Below are positions 17,033 through 25,396 of a DNA stretch of 40,545 nucleotides, piece after piece. Both the position numbers and the translations under genes were made by a program. The stretch spans positions 1 to 40,545 of the forward strand of contig JBDLIN010000005.1 in NCBI GenBank assembly GCA_039714835.1. The letters run 5' to 3'. A model generated the notes under the pieces. That model searched no databases, was not told where the DNA came from, and worked only from the letters and a program-made list of their open reading frames with translations. The stretch's first letter is position 1. Every line of letters starts with the position of its first letter. Source of the stretch: SZUA-22 sp039714835 (GTDB lineage Bacteria > Bacteroidota > Ignavibacteria > Ignavibacteriales > Melioribacteraceae).

Positions 17033-19969
17033 ATGAATCAAAAGACACTATACAGAATTATTGGATCAGTTGTATTCATAATTGCATTATTAGTATATTT
17101 TTTAACTGTACAACCTTCTGTTTCCTTTTGGGATTGTGGTGAGTTTATTGCATCTTCTTATGGAATGCAAGTACCGCATCCTCCTGGGACACCATTCTTC
17201 CTCATACTTGGAAGACTTTTTTCAATAATTCCTTTTGCCGAGAATATTGCATTCCGGGTAAATATTATTTCAGTTCTTTCAAGTGCTTTTGTAGTTCTTT
17301 TCCTCTACTTAATAGCGGTTAAATTAATTGAGAATTATAATAAAAATAAATATGATTCCTTTCTTAATGCACTTGGAACATACTTTGCCGCAGCAATTGG
17401 CGCTTTGTCATTGGCTTTTGCTGATACTTTTTGGTTCAATGCTGCAGAAGCTGAAGTTTATGCAATGTCAACTTTCTTTATTGCATTTGTAACCTGGCTA
17501 ATGCTGTTATGGAATGAAAGAGCTGATGAGCCGGATAATGAAAAATACTTAATAATGATTGCATATCTGCTTGGTCTTTCAATTGGAGTTCACTTAATGT
17601 CTGTTCTTGCGATGGTACCAATTGTTATGACAATTATGTTTAGAAAATATTTAACTGATGATAACACATTAAAGAAAACTTCGTATATATTTCTCATCCA
17701 AGCTGCTGGAACTATTATAATTGCTTTAATAATCTGGGCAGGCGCTACAAAGGCAATTGTACCATCACCAGAGGAATATAAGGCCTTTGATATGAGATTT
17801 GTAACACTGATCGGTGTTTTCTGGGTTATTTTTATGGCAGCAATGTGGAAAAAGATCTTCCAAAAGAATTCATTTTATATACCAATTATTATTGGTGGAG
17901 TATTTTTACTTTCTGTTTACCCCGGATTTGTAAAATACATTCCAAAATTGATCTTTGCATTAAGCGGAAATGATTTTACTATGAATGCTGTTGTCTTCTT
18001 AGCGATCTTTGCATTGGTCGGTTATATAATCTACTGGTCAAAGAAAACAGATAAGCCAACTACAAATTTACTTGCAAAGAGTGTTTTGTTTATCTTGCTT
18101 GGATACTCTACTTACTCTATGACCATGATCAGGGCAAATCAAGATACACCTATAAACTTGAATGATCCCAGAACGATGTCAGAATTCCATTCATATATGA
18201 ATAGAGAGCAGTATGGTGATTTTCCAACATTTAAAAGAAGGTTTTCACCGGAAGCTCATCAGCAAGGAATTTATTCAAATTACAGCAGTGACCTTGACTT
18301 CTTCTGGAGTTTTCAAATGCAGCATATGTTTAACCGATATTTAGGATGGAACTATATTGGCAGAATCTCTACTGTTCAAGGTTCAGGAATTAATTGGACT
18401 CAACTTTTTGCAATACCATTTCTAATTGGATTTTTTGGAATTATTTATCATTTCAAACGTGATTGGAAATTGGCTTCAGTTATGATGGCAATGTTCATTT
18501 TTCTTGGGTATCTAACTGCTTTCTATCAAAATCAGCAGCAGCCGCAGCCAAGAGAGAGGGATTATTTTTATGTAGGTGCTTTCTTTGTTTACTCAATTTG
18601 GATTGCAATAGGTACTCGTGGAATTCTTGATCTGATTCATTCCCAATTTAAAGAATCAAAGTTGCTTAAACCTATTTATACTCTTGTGCTAACATCGATT
18701 ATTATTATTGTACCTATTAACATGTTTGCATCAAATTATTTTTCACATGATAGATCTAGTAATTATGTTCCTTGGGATTATGCATACAATTTATTACAAA
18801 GTGCAGCGCCAAATGCTGTCCTATTTACTAATGGTGATAATGATACATTCCCTCTTTGGTATTTACAGGATGTTGAAGGAGTAAGACGTGATGTTAGAAT
18901 TGCTAATCTCAGTCTTTTAAATACTCCTTGGTATATAAAACAGCTCAAAAATACTACTCCATACGGAAGTAAAAGTGTAGCTATGACTTTATCTGATAGA
19001 GAACTTAACAAGATTGGACCTTCCAAGTGGGAACCAAGGGAAATGAAGTTACCTGTTCCGGAAAATGCTTATAACGAGTATAACTTATATAATGCTGAAA
19101 ACATAGATTCAGTTTATAAAATCTCTGAAAACTCTAGTTCCAATTCAGGTCAAATTAGCTGGATGATGAATAATACTACGCAATACGGAAATATTCCTGT
19201 TGTTCGAATACAAGATATCATAGTGCTTGATATAATTAAGGCAAATAATTGGGAACGTCCAATTTACTTTGCTGTAACTTGTTCAGATAATGCTCGCATT
19301 GGATTAGATGAGTATCTTCAAATGGAAGGCATGGCTTTCCGACTTGTACCTAAAAAGAGAGCAACTCCTGTTTACTATATCAATGAAAAGATAATGGAAG
19401 AACACTTATTCAATGAACCAGATGGATTCAGTAAGGATTATCTGCCAGGGTTTAAATTTAGAGGACTTAATGATGAATCAATATTTCTTGACAACAATCA
19501 TAAAAGATTAGCTCAAAATTATAGGAACTCATTCTTAAGATTGGCCATTCATTACTTGGATAACAATAAAAATAAGAAAGTTGTTGAAACTTTAGACGAA
19601 ATGGAGAAAAAATTACCGCGTAACATTGTTAATATGCCATATCAACTTATGAATGATTTAGCAAGAATTTATATGAATGCTGGCGGTATTTCCCAACATC
19701 AAAAAATTATTGAAGAATTAGAACCAATGATGTTAAAGTTGATAGAAGTAAATCCTCGGGATTTTCAACGTCAAGATAATCCATATATTATTTTACGCGA
19801 TATATATGAAAGTCGAAAAGAATACAATAAGCTAGTTGAATTATTTGAAGGTTTGCAAAGAGAATTACCAGATGATTCAAATTTAAAATCTTTAGTGCAG
19901 AGATATAAATCAATGGCAGATACGCAAGCATTACAGAGCATACCAAAAGATACAAGTAATGCCAAGTAA
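17033..19969 (+). CDS. DUF2723 membrane protein, likely GT-C (protein O-mannosyltransferase-like)
   Basis: The 978-residue protein has about a dozen hydrophobic segments in residues 10-590, then a soluble C-terminal region with helical repeats. After the first membrane segment comes F-W-D-C-G-E-F (D34, E37), the acidic loop that GT-C enzymes such as PMTs use for catalysis, then P-H-P-P-G-T-P. A later block N-G-D-N-D-T-F-P-L-W-Y-L is typical of the DUF2723 family. Members are common in Bacteroidota-like bacteria and are thought to move a lipid-linked sugar onto proteins or glycans on the periplasmic side. A GAGGA ribosome site precedes the ATG. The next gene is a GT9, 38 bp away, supporting an envelope-glycan role. 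The exact substrate is unknown. Confidence 0.85.
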   Translation: MNQKTLYRIIGSVVFIIALLVYFLTVQPSVSFWDCGEFIASSYGMQVPHPPGTPFFLILGRLFSIIPFAENIAFRVNIISVLSSAFVVLFLYLIAVKLIENYNKNKYDSFLNALGTYFAAAIGALSLAFADTFWFNAAEAEVYAMSTFFIAFVTWLMLLWNERADEPDNEKYLIMIAYLLGLSIGVHLMSVLAMVPIVMTIMFRKYLTDDNTLKKTSYIFLIQAAGTIIIALIIWAGATKAIVPSPEEYKAFDMRFVTLIGVFWVIFMAAMWKKIFQKNSFYIPIIIGGVFLLSVYPGFVKYIPKLIFALSGNDFTMNAVVFLAIFALVGYIIYWSKKTDKPTTNLLAKSVLFILLGYSTYSMTMIRANQDTPINLNDPRTMSEFHSYMNREQYGDFPTFKRRFSPEAHQQGIYSNYSSDLDFFWSFQMQHMFNRYLGWNYIGRISTVQGSGINWTQLFAIPFLIGFFGIIYHFKRDWKLASVMMAMFIFLGYLTAFYQNQQQPQPRERDYFYVGAFFVYSIWIAIGTRGILDLIHSQFKESKLLKPIYTLVLTSIIIIVPINMFASNYFSHDRSSNYVPWDYAYNLLQSAAPNAVLFTNGDNDTFPLWYLQDVEGVRRDVRIANLSLLNTPWYIKQLKNTTPYGSKSVAMTLSDRELNKIGPSKWEPREMKLPVPENAYNEYNLYNAENIDSVYKISENSSSNSGQISWMMNNTTQYGNIPVVRIQDIIVLDIIKANNWERPIYFAVTCSDNARIGLDEYLQMEGMAFRLVPKKRATPVYYINEKIMEEHLFNEPDGFSKDYLPGFKFRGLNDESIFLDNNHKRLAQNYRNSFLRLAIHYLDNNKNKKVVETLDEMEKKLPRNIVNMPYQLMNDLARIYMNAGGISQHQKIIEELEPMMLKLIEVNPRDFQRQDNPYIILRDIYESRKEYNKLVELFEGLQRELPDDSNLKSLVQRYKSMADTQALQSIPKDTSNAK

Positions 19970-20007
19970 TCAAATTCATGTAAGTTTTGTAATAGTGGAG
20001 ATGTGAA

Positions 20008-21066
20008 TTGAAAATACTTGTAAATGCTCTCTCTGGTATTGGAGATGCTTTAATGTTTACCCCAGTTCTTTCTATCCTAAAGAAAGAGCTGCCAGACTCA
20101 CAAATCGATGTTTTAGTGATGTTCAAGGGTGTCAAAGACCTCTACGAAAGTCTTGGAGAAGTTGATAATGTCTATCATCATGACATGCTTAATTCTAGTA
20201 AATTTTCTAATCTGAATTACATATATAACCTACGAAAAAACAGATATGATATTTCAATTAATGTATATCCTTCAAACCGAAAAGAATATAATATCGTAAA
20301 TCTTCTAATCGGAGCGCCAAAGCGTGCTGCAGTAAAGTACAATAGAAAAGATAGACTCAATTTAGGTTTTCTAAACAATTATCGAATTGAGGAAAATGAT
20401 AATCTGCATTGTGTTGAGGAAAATATAAAGCAGATTGAAAACTTATTAAATATTAAAGTTGAAGATATTCCCAAACTTAATTTTCCGTTGCCCGAAGAGG
20501 ATCAAGACTTTGCAGTAGAGTACTCACAAAAGATGGGGATAAGCAATAACGATTTTGTTGTTGGTATTCATGCCGGATGTTCGGTGCTAAAAAATCATAT
20601 TAACAGAAGATGGTCTCCAGACAAATTTGCCGAGTTAACTTCGGTTTTAATCAATAAAAAAAACGCAAAAGTTCTATTGTTCGGTGGTCCTGATGAAAAC
20701 GAATTGAAATCAGAAATTGTCGCCCAAGTAAACTCATCTCAATTGATAAATGTAGAGACAAAGAACTTGCGGCAAACTGCTGCTGTTATAAAACGTTCAG
20801 ATCTATTTGTAACAAACGATTCTGGATTGATGCACATCGCTGCAGCACTTGAAAGAAAGATTATTCCAGTTATTGGTCCAACAAATGGAAATTATATCCA
20901 TCCATGGAAAACTGAGTATAAAACTGCTTCGCTTCACCTCGATTGTTCACCATGTTTTTACTACTCTCCAAAACCACTCACTTGCAGCCGAAAGGATGTG
21001 CAGTTTAAATGTTTAAAAGAATTAAGTGTTGAAAAAGTTCTTAACACTATCGAAGAAATTATTTGA
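20008..21066 (+). CDS. Family 9 glycosyltransferase (heptosyltransferase-like)
   Basis: The start is TTG at 20008 with GTGGAG just upstream; no better ATG lies at the conserved N-terminus. The 352 residues show the GT9 (GT-B) pattern: an N-terminal G-I-G-D-A-L-M-F-T-P motif, a central G-I-H-A-G-C then R-R-W-S-P-D-K-F-A-E-L, L-F-G-G-P-D-E, and a late T-N-D-S-G-L-M-H-I-A-A-A donor-binding motif followed by G-P-T-N. Such enzymes add heptose or related sugars to lipopolysaccharide core or other envelope glycans from ADP-sugar donors. It follows the DUF2723 gene closely. The late Cys-rich end (C-S-P-C-F-Y) is usual in the family. Donor specificity is not visible. Confidence 0.87.
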   Translation: MKILVNALSGIGDALMFTPVLSILKKELPDSQIDVLVMFKGVKDLYESLGEVDNVYHHDMLNSSKFSNLNYIYNLRKNRYDISINVYPSNRKEYNIVNLLIGAPKRAAVKYNRKDRLNLGFLNNYRIEENDNLHCVEENIKQIENLLNIKVEDIPKLNFPLPEEDQDFAVEYSQKMGISNNDFVVGIHAGCSVLKNHINRRWSPDKFAELTSVLINKKNAKVLLFGGPDENELKSEIVAQVNSSQLINVETKNLRQTAAVIKRSDLFVTNDSGLMHIAAALERKIIPVIGPTNGNYIHPWKTEYKTASLHLDCSPCFYYSPKPLTCSRKDVQFKCLKELSVEKVLNTIEEII

Positions 21067-21083
21067 AATATTTTACTTCGGTT

Positions 21084-21133
21084 TTATTTTTTCTTTGCGA
21101 CCTTTGTGTCTTCTCTGTGCGCTTTGCGGTTAG
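21084..21133 (-). repeat. Short-unit dispersed repeat that forms the end of the LOG gene
   Basis: Read leftward the DNA runs ACCGCAAAGCGCACAGAG, then AGACACAAAGG, then TCGCAAAGAAAA. This is the purine-rich (C)GCAAAG/ACACAAAG pattern of intergenic dispersed repeats known from many bacterial genomes. It supplies the basic tail N-R-K-A-H-R-E-D-T-K-V-A-K-K-K and the stop codon of the LOG-family protein. Confidence 0.5.
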
Positions 21134-21641
21134 ATTTTATAAAACCAAAGCATTCTTCTACAGAATCAAAGCATTTTACTAAACCGGTTTCTCTTTTCTC
21201 AAATTTGATCCGTTCCTCCATTGTGCTTACAATTTTTCCCCACATTTCACCATGACATGCAATCGGTTTACGAGTACTTAATTTTTTGTTTATCAATTCC
21301 CAGGTAATTGAAAGTTCTACTAAAGTACCTGTTCCGCCACGGAGAATAATGTATGCATCACCGATTTCAATTAATTTCTCAATACGTTCAAAAAGTGAAC
21401 TGCAGTGAATCTCTTTTGTTAGATATTGACTTGGTTTTGCTGAAAATAGATCTACAGTAACTCCAATCACTTCTACATTAAATTCACTTGCCCCTTTTGA
21501 AACTGCATCCATTATACCTCGATATCCACCAGTGCAAACAGAAAAACCAGATTCTCCAATAAGCCTTCCTAATTGATAGGCAGTTTGATATTCTTCTTCA
21601 TTCGGTAAAGGTTTTGAACTTCCAAAGACTGTGATTATCAT
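21084..21641 (-). CDS. LOG-family protein (TIGR00725/00730 type nucleotide phosphoribohydrolase)
   Basis: The 185-residue protein begins with I-T-V-F-G-S-S and carries G-G-Y-R-G-I-M-D-A-V and R-G-G-T-G-T-L-V-E, the two signature motifs of the LOG/lysine-decarboxylase-like fold; the second holds the catalytic Glu. Known members cleave ribose phosphate from nucleotides such as AMP or cytokinin precursors, or bind such ligands. It follows the YjbQ-family gene by six bases. The last 15 or so residues are a basic tail encoded by a dispersed-repeat-like sequence (21084-21133), not by family sequence. The function in this organism is unknown. Confidence 0.8.
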   Translation of the reverse strand: MIITVFGSSKPLPNEEEYQTAYQLGRLIGESGFSVCTGGYRGIMDAVSKGASEFNVEVIGVTVDLFSAKPSQYLTKEIHCSSLFERIEKLIEIGDAYIILRGGTGTLVELSITWELINKKLSTRKPIACHGEMWGKIVSTMEERIKFEKRETGLVKCFDSVEECFGFIKSNRKAHREDTKVAKKK

Positions 21642-21647
21642 TATTAC

Positions 21648-22064
21648 TTATTCTCCATTCAATTGGACTATGACTTTTCTATGTCGCGGACGATTATCAA
21701 AATCGATTAAAATAATTTGCTGCCATGTTCCTAAAAGCAATCCTTTATCAGAAAACGGTACGGTGAAAGATGCTCCTTGTAATGATGCCCGAACATGAGA
21801 GAATCCATTTCCATCATGCCATGTTTCATCGTGATGGTAACTTTCATTGGAAGGAATTATCTTTTCAAAAAATTTAGGATAATCTTCTAAAAGACCTGGT
21901 TCATATTCGATTGTAGTTATTCCTGCAGTTGCTCCCGGTGCAAATACGAGCAGACTTCCTTCTGTAAATGAACTTTTTAATAACAGGGATTCAACATGAC
22001 GGGTTATATCTATTATGTCATTAAATCCTTTTGTTTCAATAGAGAAAGAATGGGTTTGTACCAT
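21648..22064 (-). CDS. YjbQ family (UPF0047) protein
   Basis: This 138-residue protein matches the UPF0047 family across its full length. The hallmark C-terminal half is present: H-D-E-T-W-H-D-G-N-G-F-S-H-V-R-A, then L-Q-G-A-S-F-T-V-P, then L-L-L-G-T-W-Q-Q-I and R-P-R-H-R-K. The clustered His and Asp residues form a metal-binding site. Some members show thiamine-phosphate synthase-like activity, but the real role is not settled. It is a cytoplasmic trimeric protein in solved structures of the family. It lies between a DUF454 gene (one-base gap) and the LOG-family gene (six bases), so the three are likely one operon. Confidence 0.88.
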   Translation of the reverse strand: MVQTHSFSIETKGFNDIIDITRHVESLLLKSSFTEGSLLVFAPGATAGITTIEYEPGLLEDYPKFFEKIIPSNESYHHDETWHDGNGFSHVRASLQGASFTVPFSDKGLLLGTWQQIILIDFDNRPRHRKVIVQLNGE

Positions 22065-22065
22065 G

Positions 22066-22512
22066 TTATCTTATAACTGATTCGTTAATGTCTTTTTCAA
22101 GTTCAGATTTTGTTCTTTTCTTTTCAGAGAATGTAGGAATCAATAATAAATGTATTGTTACTCCAATAGCTATAATCAGTAATCCGATTTTTATAAAAAT
22201 GTTCTCTACAGCATAAATAATTGTTGATCCAATAATTAGCCAAAGTGAAGTCAAAGAAATAAATTTTACTTGAATGGAAATTCCCTTTCCCTCTCTGTAG
22301 TTCTTGATGAAACTTCCAAAAAATCTATTATTAATTAACCAATTATAAAATCTATCTGAACTTTTGCTAAAAAGTGCAGCAGCAAGCAACATAAAAGGAG
22401 TAGTGGGAAGCAAAGGAAGAAAAATTCCAATAAAACCTAGGATTATTGATAGGGTTCCTGCTGTAATCAATAAATATTTTGCTGTTTTACTATTAACTTT
22501 TTTATCACTCAT
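22066..22512 (-). CDS. DUF454 (YbaN-like) inner-membrane protein
   Basis: The 148-residue protein has the DUF454 signature: a first hydrophobic segment with G-x-I-G-I-F-L-P-L-L-P-T-T-P-F-M-L-L-A-A, followed by F-S-K-S-S-D-R-F-Y-N-W-L and later two closely spaced membrane segments (about 85-125). The C-terminal tail is charged. The family is widespread and uncharacterised. It opens the leftward trio with YjbQ and LOG-family proteins. The region upstream is shared with the divergent ornithine aminotransferase gene. Confidence 0.85.
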   Translation of the reverse strand: MSDKKVNSKTAKYLLITAGTLSIILGFIGIFLPLLPTTPFMLLAAALFSKSSDRFYNWLINNRFFGSFIKNYREGKGISIQVKFISLTSLWLIIGSTIIYAVENIFIKIGLLIIAIGVTIHLLLIPTFSEKKRTKSELEKDINESVIR

Positions 22513-22705
22513 CGGTTTTCAACTACTTTTGACTCAATTTCTAAAAATTGAATGATAAAATAATGATTGTATTAAAGAAACAAAAGCAAAATAGACATCT
22601 TAACCTTTTCTGTGAAAAATCATTTCTTTTATCCTCGAAACTAAAATTAATATTATATAACTTTGATCATAAAATATTTTCATAAAATTTAAAGAAAGGT
22701 ACAAT

Positions 22706-23908
22706 ATGTTGACAAAGGATTATATTAAACTCGAAGAGCAATACGGTGCACATAATTATCATCCTTTAGATGTAGTTATTGATAAAGCAGAAGGTATATG
22801 GGTACATGACGTAGAGGGGAAAAAGTATATGGACTGTCTCGCAGCTTATTCTGCTGTGAATCAAGGTCATTGCCATCCAAGAATTGTTAATGCATTAAAA
22901 GATCAAGCGGAAAAAGTAACATTAACTTCAAGAGCTTTTAGAAATAGCCAGCTTCCTCTGCTCTATAAGGAATTATCCGAACTTACTGGTTACCCAATGG
23001 TTTTACCAATGAACTCAGGCGCTGAAGCAGTTGAAACTGCTCTTAAAGCTGCAAGAAAATGGGGAAATAAAGTCAAAGGAGTTGAAGAAGGAAAACAAGA
23101 GATTATTGCATGTACTAATAATTTTGCCGGAAGAACGATCTCAATAATCTCATTTTCGACAGAAGAACAGTATAAAGATGGTTTTGGACCGCTTACTCCA
23201 GGATTCAAAATAGTTGAGTATGGTAATGCAGCAGCTTTGAAAGATGCGATTACTCCAAATACTGTTGCCTTTATTATCGAGCCTATTCAAGGTGAAGGAG
23301 GTGTAATTGTTCCCCCTGAAGGATATTTGAAAGAAACTTATGAAATATGCAAAGAAAATAATGTGCTTTATATCGCTGATGAAATTCAGTCTGGATTAGG
23401 GAGAAGCGGAAAACTATTTGCATATAATTATGAAGATATCACACCTGATATGGTAACTATAGGAAAAGCTTTATCCGGCGGAGTATATCCGGTTTCGGCT
23501 GTTCTTGGCAGAAGTGATGTTCTTGGTGTTTTCAATCCAGGAGATCATGGCTCCACATTTGGCGGTAATCCTCTTGGAGTGGCCGTTGCTCGTGAAGCAA
23601 TTAAAGTTCTAATAGACGAAAATCTAATAGAAAAATCATATGAGCTTGGTGAATATTTTAGAGAACAGATTCGTTCAGTTAATTCTCCCCATGTTAAAAT
23701 TATTAGAGGCAAAGGTTTATTCATAGGAGTTGAATTAAAAGATTCTGCAAACGGTGCACGAAGATTCTGTGAAGCATTAATGGAAAAAGGTATTCTTGCA
23801 AAGGAAACCCATGATAATGTGATCAGATTTGCTCCTCCATTAGTAATTACGAAGGAAGAAATTGATTGGGCTATGGAGAGTATTCGAGAAGTTCTTTTGA
23901 TGGAATAA
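22706..23908 (+). CDS. rocD: Ornithine aminotransferase
   Basis: The 400-residue protein is a class III PLP-dependent aminotransferase. It opens with Y-G-A-H-N-Y-H-P-L, a feature of ornithine aminotransferases, then N-Q-G-H-C-H-P-R-I, N-S-G-A-E-A-V-E-T-A (phosphate binding), D-E-I-Q-S-G-L-G-R-S-G (D225 binds the PLP ring nitrogen) and G-K-A-L-S-G-G (K254 is the PLP lysine). It converts ornithine and 2-oxoglutarate to glutamate semialdehyde and glutamate, linking arginine with proline and glutamate. Length is usual. GAAAGG precedes the ATG. Carbamoyl-phosphate synthase genes follow on the same strand but with a 396-bp gap holding a MITE-like element, so they are probably separate units. Acetylornithine aminotransferase is the main alternative. 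Confidence 0.9.
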   Translation: MLTKDYIKLEEQYGAHNYHPLDVVIDKAEGIWVHDVEGKKYMDCLAAYSAVNQGHCHPRIVNALKDQAEKVTLTSRAFRNSQLPLLYKELSELTGYPMVLPMNSGAEAVETALKAARKWGNKVKGVEEGKQEIIACTNNFAGRTISIISFSTEEQYKDGFGPLTPGFKIVEYGNAAALKDAITPNTVAFIIEPIQGEGGVIVPPEGYLKETYEICKENNVLYIADEIQSGLGRSGKLFAYNYEDITPDMVTIGKALSGGVYPVSAVLGRSDVLGVFNPGDHGSTFGGNPLGVAVAREAIKVLIDENLIEKSYELGEYFREQIRSVNSPHVKIIRGKGLFIGVELKDSANGARRFCEALMEKGILAKETHDNVIRFAPPLVITKEEIDWAMESIREVLLME

Positions 23909-24304
23909 AATTGAATAGATAAAGTATTTCTTAAGAGGCTGTTTCAAAAGTATTAAAACTGTTGTCTGTAAGACTCCTACGAAGAAACGGTTAATTATGT
24001 TTCGTTTTTTTCTGTTTCCCAACGATTGTCCCATAGGGATGGCAATGCCAAAATCGTTGGTTAATAAAATATTTGAGTTTTGATACAGCCCCTTTTATTT
24101 AATTAATCAGTGCATATCTGTTTTACTTGTCTGCCTCTGGCATGATCTGTTAAATCAGTGTCCTATTATTATTTAAATAAATGTAATCTCAATGAATAAT
24201 CTTACATTTTTTCTATTCTCTGAATAAAACTTCAAAATCAAATCTCTATTATTCTTATATTTGTTTCCAATAATTTTTTGCCTTTTCCACAAACAAAAGC
24301 ACTT
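23909..24304. other. Intergenic region with a MITE-like element before carA
   Basis: No coding sequence is supported here. The first part (23935-24092) is the inverted-repeat element listed separately. The remaining 210 bp are AT-rich and should contain the carA promoter, but I cannot place it with confidence. Confidence 0.5.
23935..24092. mobile_element. MITE-like element, about 158 bp, with terminal inverted repeats
   Basis: The left end GAGGCTGTTTCAAAA and the right end (reverse complement GGGGCTGTATCAAAA) match at 13 of 15 positions. Such GRGGCTGTWTCAAAA ends are like those of several transposase families' insertion sequences. No transposase is inside. The centre folds into a hairpin with arms 24019-24027 and 24052-24060 (CCAACGATT / AATCGTTGG), with a smaller palindrome TGGCAATGCCA in its loop. 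No clear target duplication is visible. Confidence 0.6.
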
Positions 24305-25396
24305 ATGAAAAGCTACCAAGAAAAAGCAACCTTAATTCTCGAAGATGGAACAACTTTCACTGGTTATTCTTTTGGATATCTAGGAAAAACTGAAGGTGAA
24401 GTTGTTTTTAATACCGGTATGGTCGGTTATCCTGAAACATTAACAGATCCGTCATACGCCGGTCAAATTTTAATCGCTACGTATCCTCTTATTGGAAACT
24501 ATGGAGTACCTCCAAAAACGATGAAAGATGATCTTTTACTTAATTATGAATCGGATAGAATTCAAACTCAAGCTTTAATCGTTTCCGATTATTCTTTCCA
24601 TTATTCTCACTGGAATGCTGACAGATCATTAGATGACTGGATGGAAGAAGAAAAAATACCAGGCATCTTTGGAATCGATACAAGAGCATTAACTCAAAAA
24701 CTTAGAAATAGCGGAACAATGCTGGGATGGATAATTCCTGGAGATAAAATTACTGAAGCAGACCTGAATAGAAAAATCGTTGATCCCAACAAAACTGATC
24801 TTGTAGGTTCTGTTTCCGTTAAAGAAGTAGTTAAATATAATAGTGGAGAGAAAAAGATTGTTCTAGTTGATTGCGGTGTAAAGAATAATATTATTAGAGC
24901 ATTCCAAGGAAGAAATATTTCTGTTATCCGTGTCCCATATGATTATGACTTTACGTCCATTGAATGCGATGGAATTATGCTGTCTAACGGTCCTGGTGAT
25001 CCGAAAATGTGTCAAGCAACTGTTGAAAATACAAAAAAAGCAATGGATGAAAATATACCAACACTAGGTATTTGTCTGGGAAGTCAGATACTTGGTCTTG
25101 CTGCCGGTATGGATACTTACAAATTGAAATATGGACACCGTAGTCACAACCAACCGGTTAATGAAGCTGGTACACATAGAAGTTACATCACATCGCAAAA
25201 TCATGGGTATGCGGTTGATTCAACAACCTTGCCTCTTGACTGGCGTGAGTGGTTCACAAATGATAATGATGGTACAAATGAAGGAGTTATACATATTGCA
25301 AAACCATTTTTTGGAACACAGTTCCACCCCGAAGCATCTCCGGGTCCTGATGACACAGAATTTATTTTTGACATGTTTGTGAGGGCACTGCGATGA
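24305..25396 (+). CDS. carA: Carbamoyl-phosphate synthase small subunit (glutaminase)
   Basis: I choose the ATG at 24305 (363 residues) because it leads directly into A-T-L-I-L-E-D-G-T-T-F-T-G, the conserved family start; a TTG nine codons upstream (24278) is possible but adds no conserved sequence. The N-terminal domain is followed by a class I glutamine amidotransferase with the nucleophile Cys in G-I-C-L-G-S-Q (C257) and H341/E343 in Q-F-H-P-E. The usual His after G-I-C-L-G is Ser here. It frees ammonia from glutamine for CarB in arginine and pyrimidine synthesis. Residues S-H-W-N-A-D-R-S-L-D-D-W and Y-G-H-R-S-H-N-Q-P resemble the eukaryotic CAD/CPS1 glutaminase. The stop overlaps the carB start (ATGA). 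Confidence 0.93.
   Translation: MKSYQEKATLILEDGTTFTGYSFGYLGKTEGEVVFNTGMVGYPETLTDPSYAGQILIATYPLIGNYGVPPKTMKDDLLLNYESDRIQTQALIVSDYSFHYSHWNADRSLDDWMEEEKIPGIFGIDTRALTQKLRNSGTMLGWIIPGDKITEADLNRKIVDPNKTDLVGSVSVKEVVKYNSGEKKIVLVDCGVKNNIIRAFQGRNISVIRVPYDYDFTSIECDGIMLSNGPGDPKMCQATVENTKKAMDENIPTLGICLGSQILGLAAGMDTYKLKYGHRSHNQPVNEAGTHRSYITSQNHGYAVDSTTLPLDWREWFTNDNDGTNEGVIHIAKPFFGTQFHPEASPGPDDTEFIFDMFVRALR

Noticed and set aside
24019..24027. CCAACGATTG at 24019-24028 as a further LacI-type operator
   Set aside because: It is one arm of the central hairpin of the MITE-like element (partner 24052-24060) and not a symmetrical site in a promoter.
24278..24304. TTG at 24278 as the carA start
   Set aside because: It adds nine residues with no family similarity; the ATG at 24305 leads straight into the conserved N-terminus.
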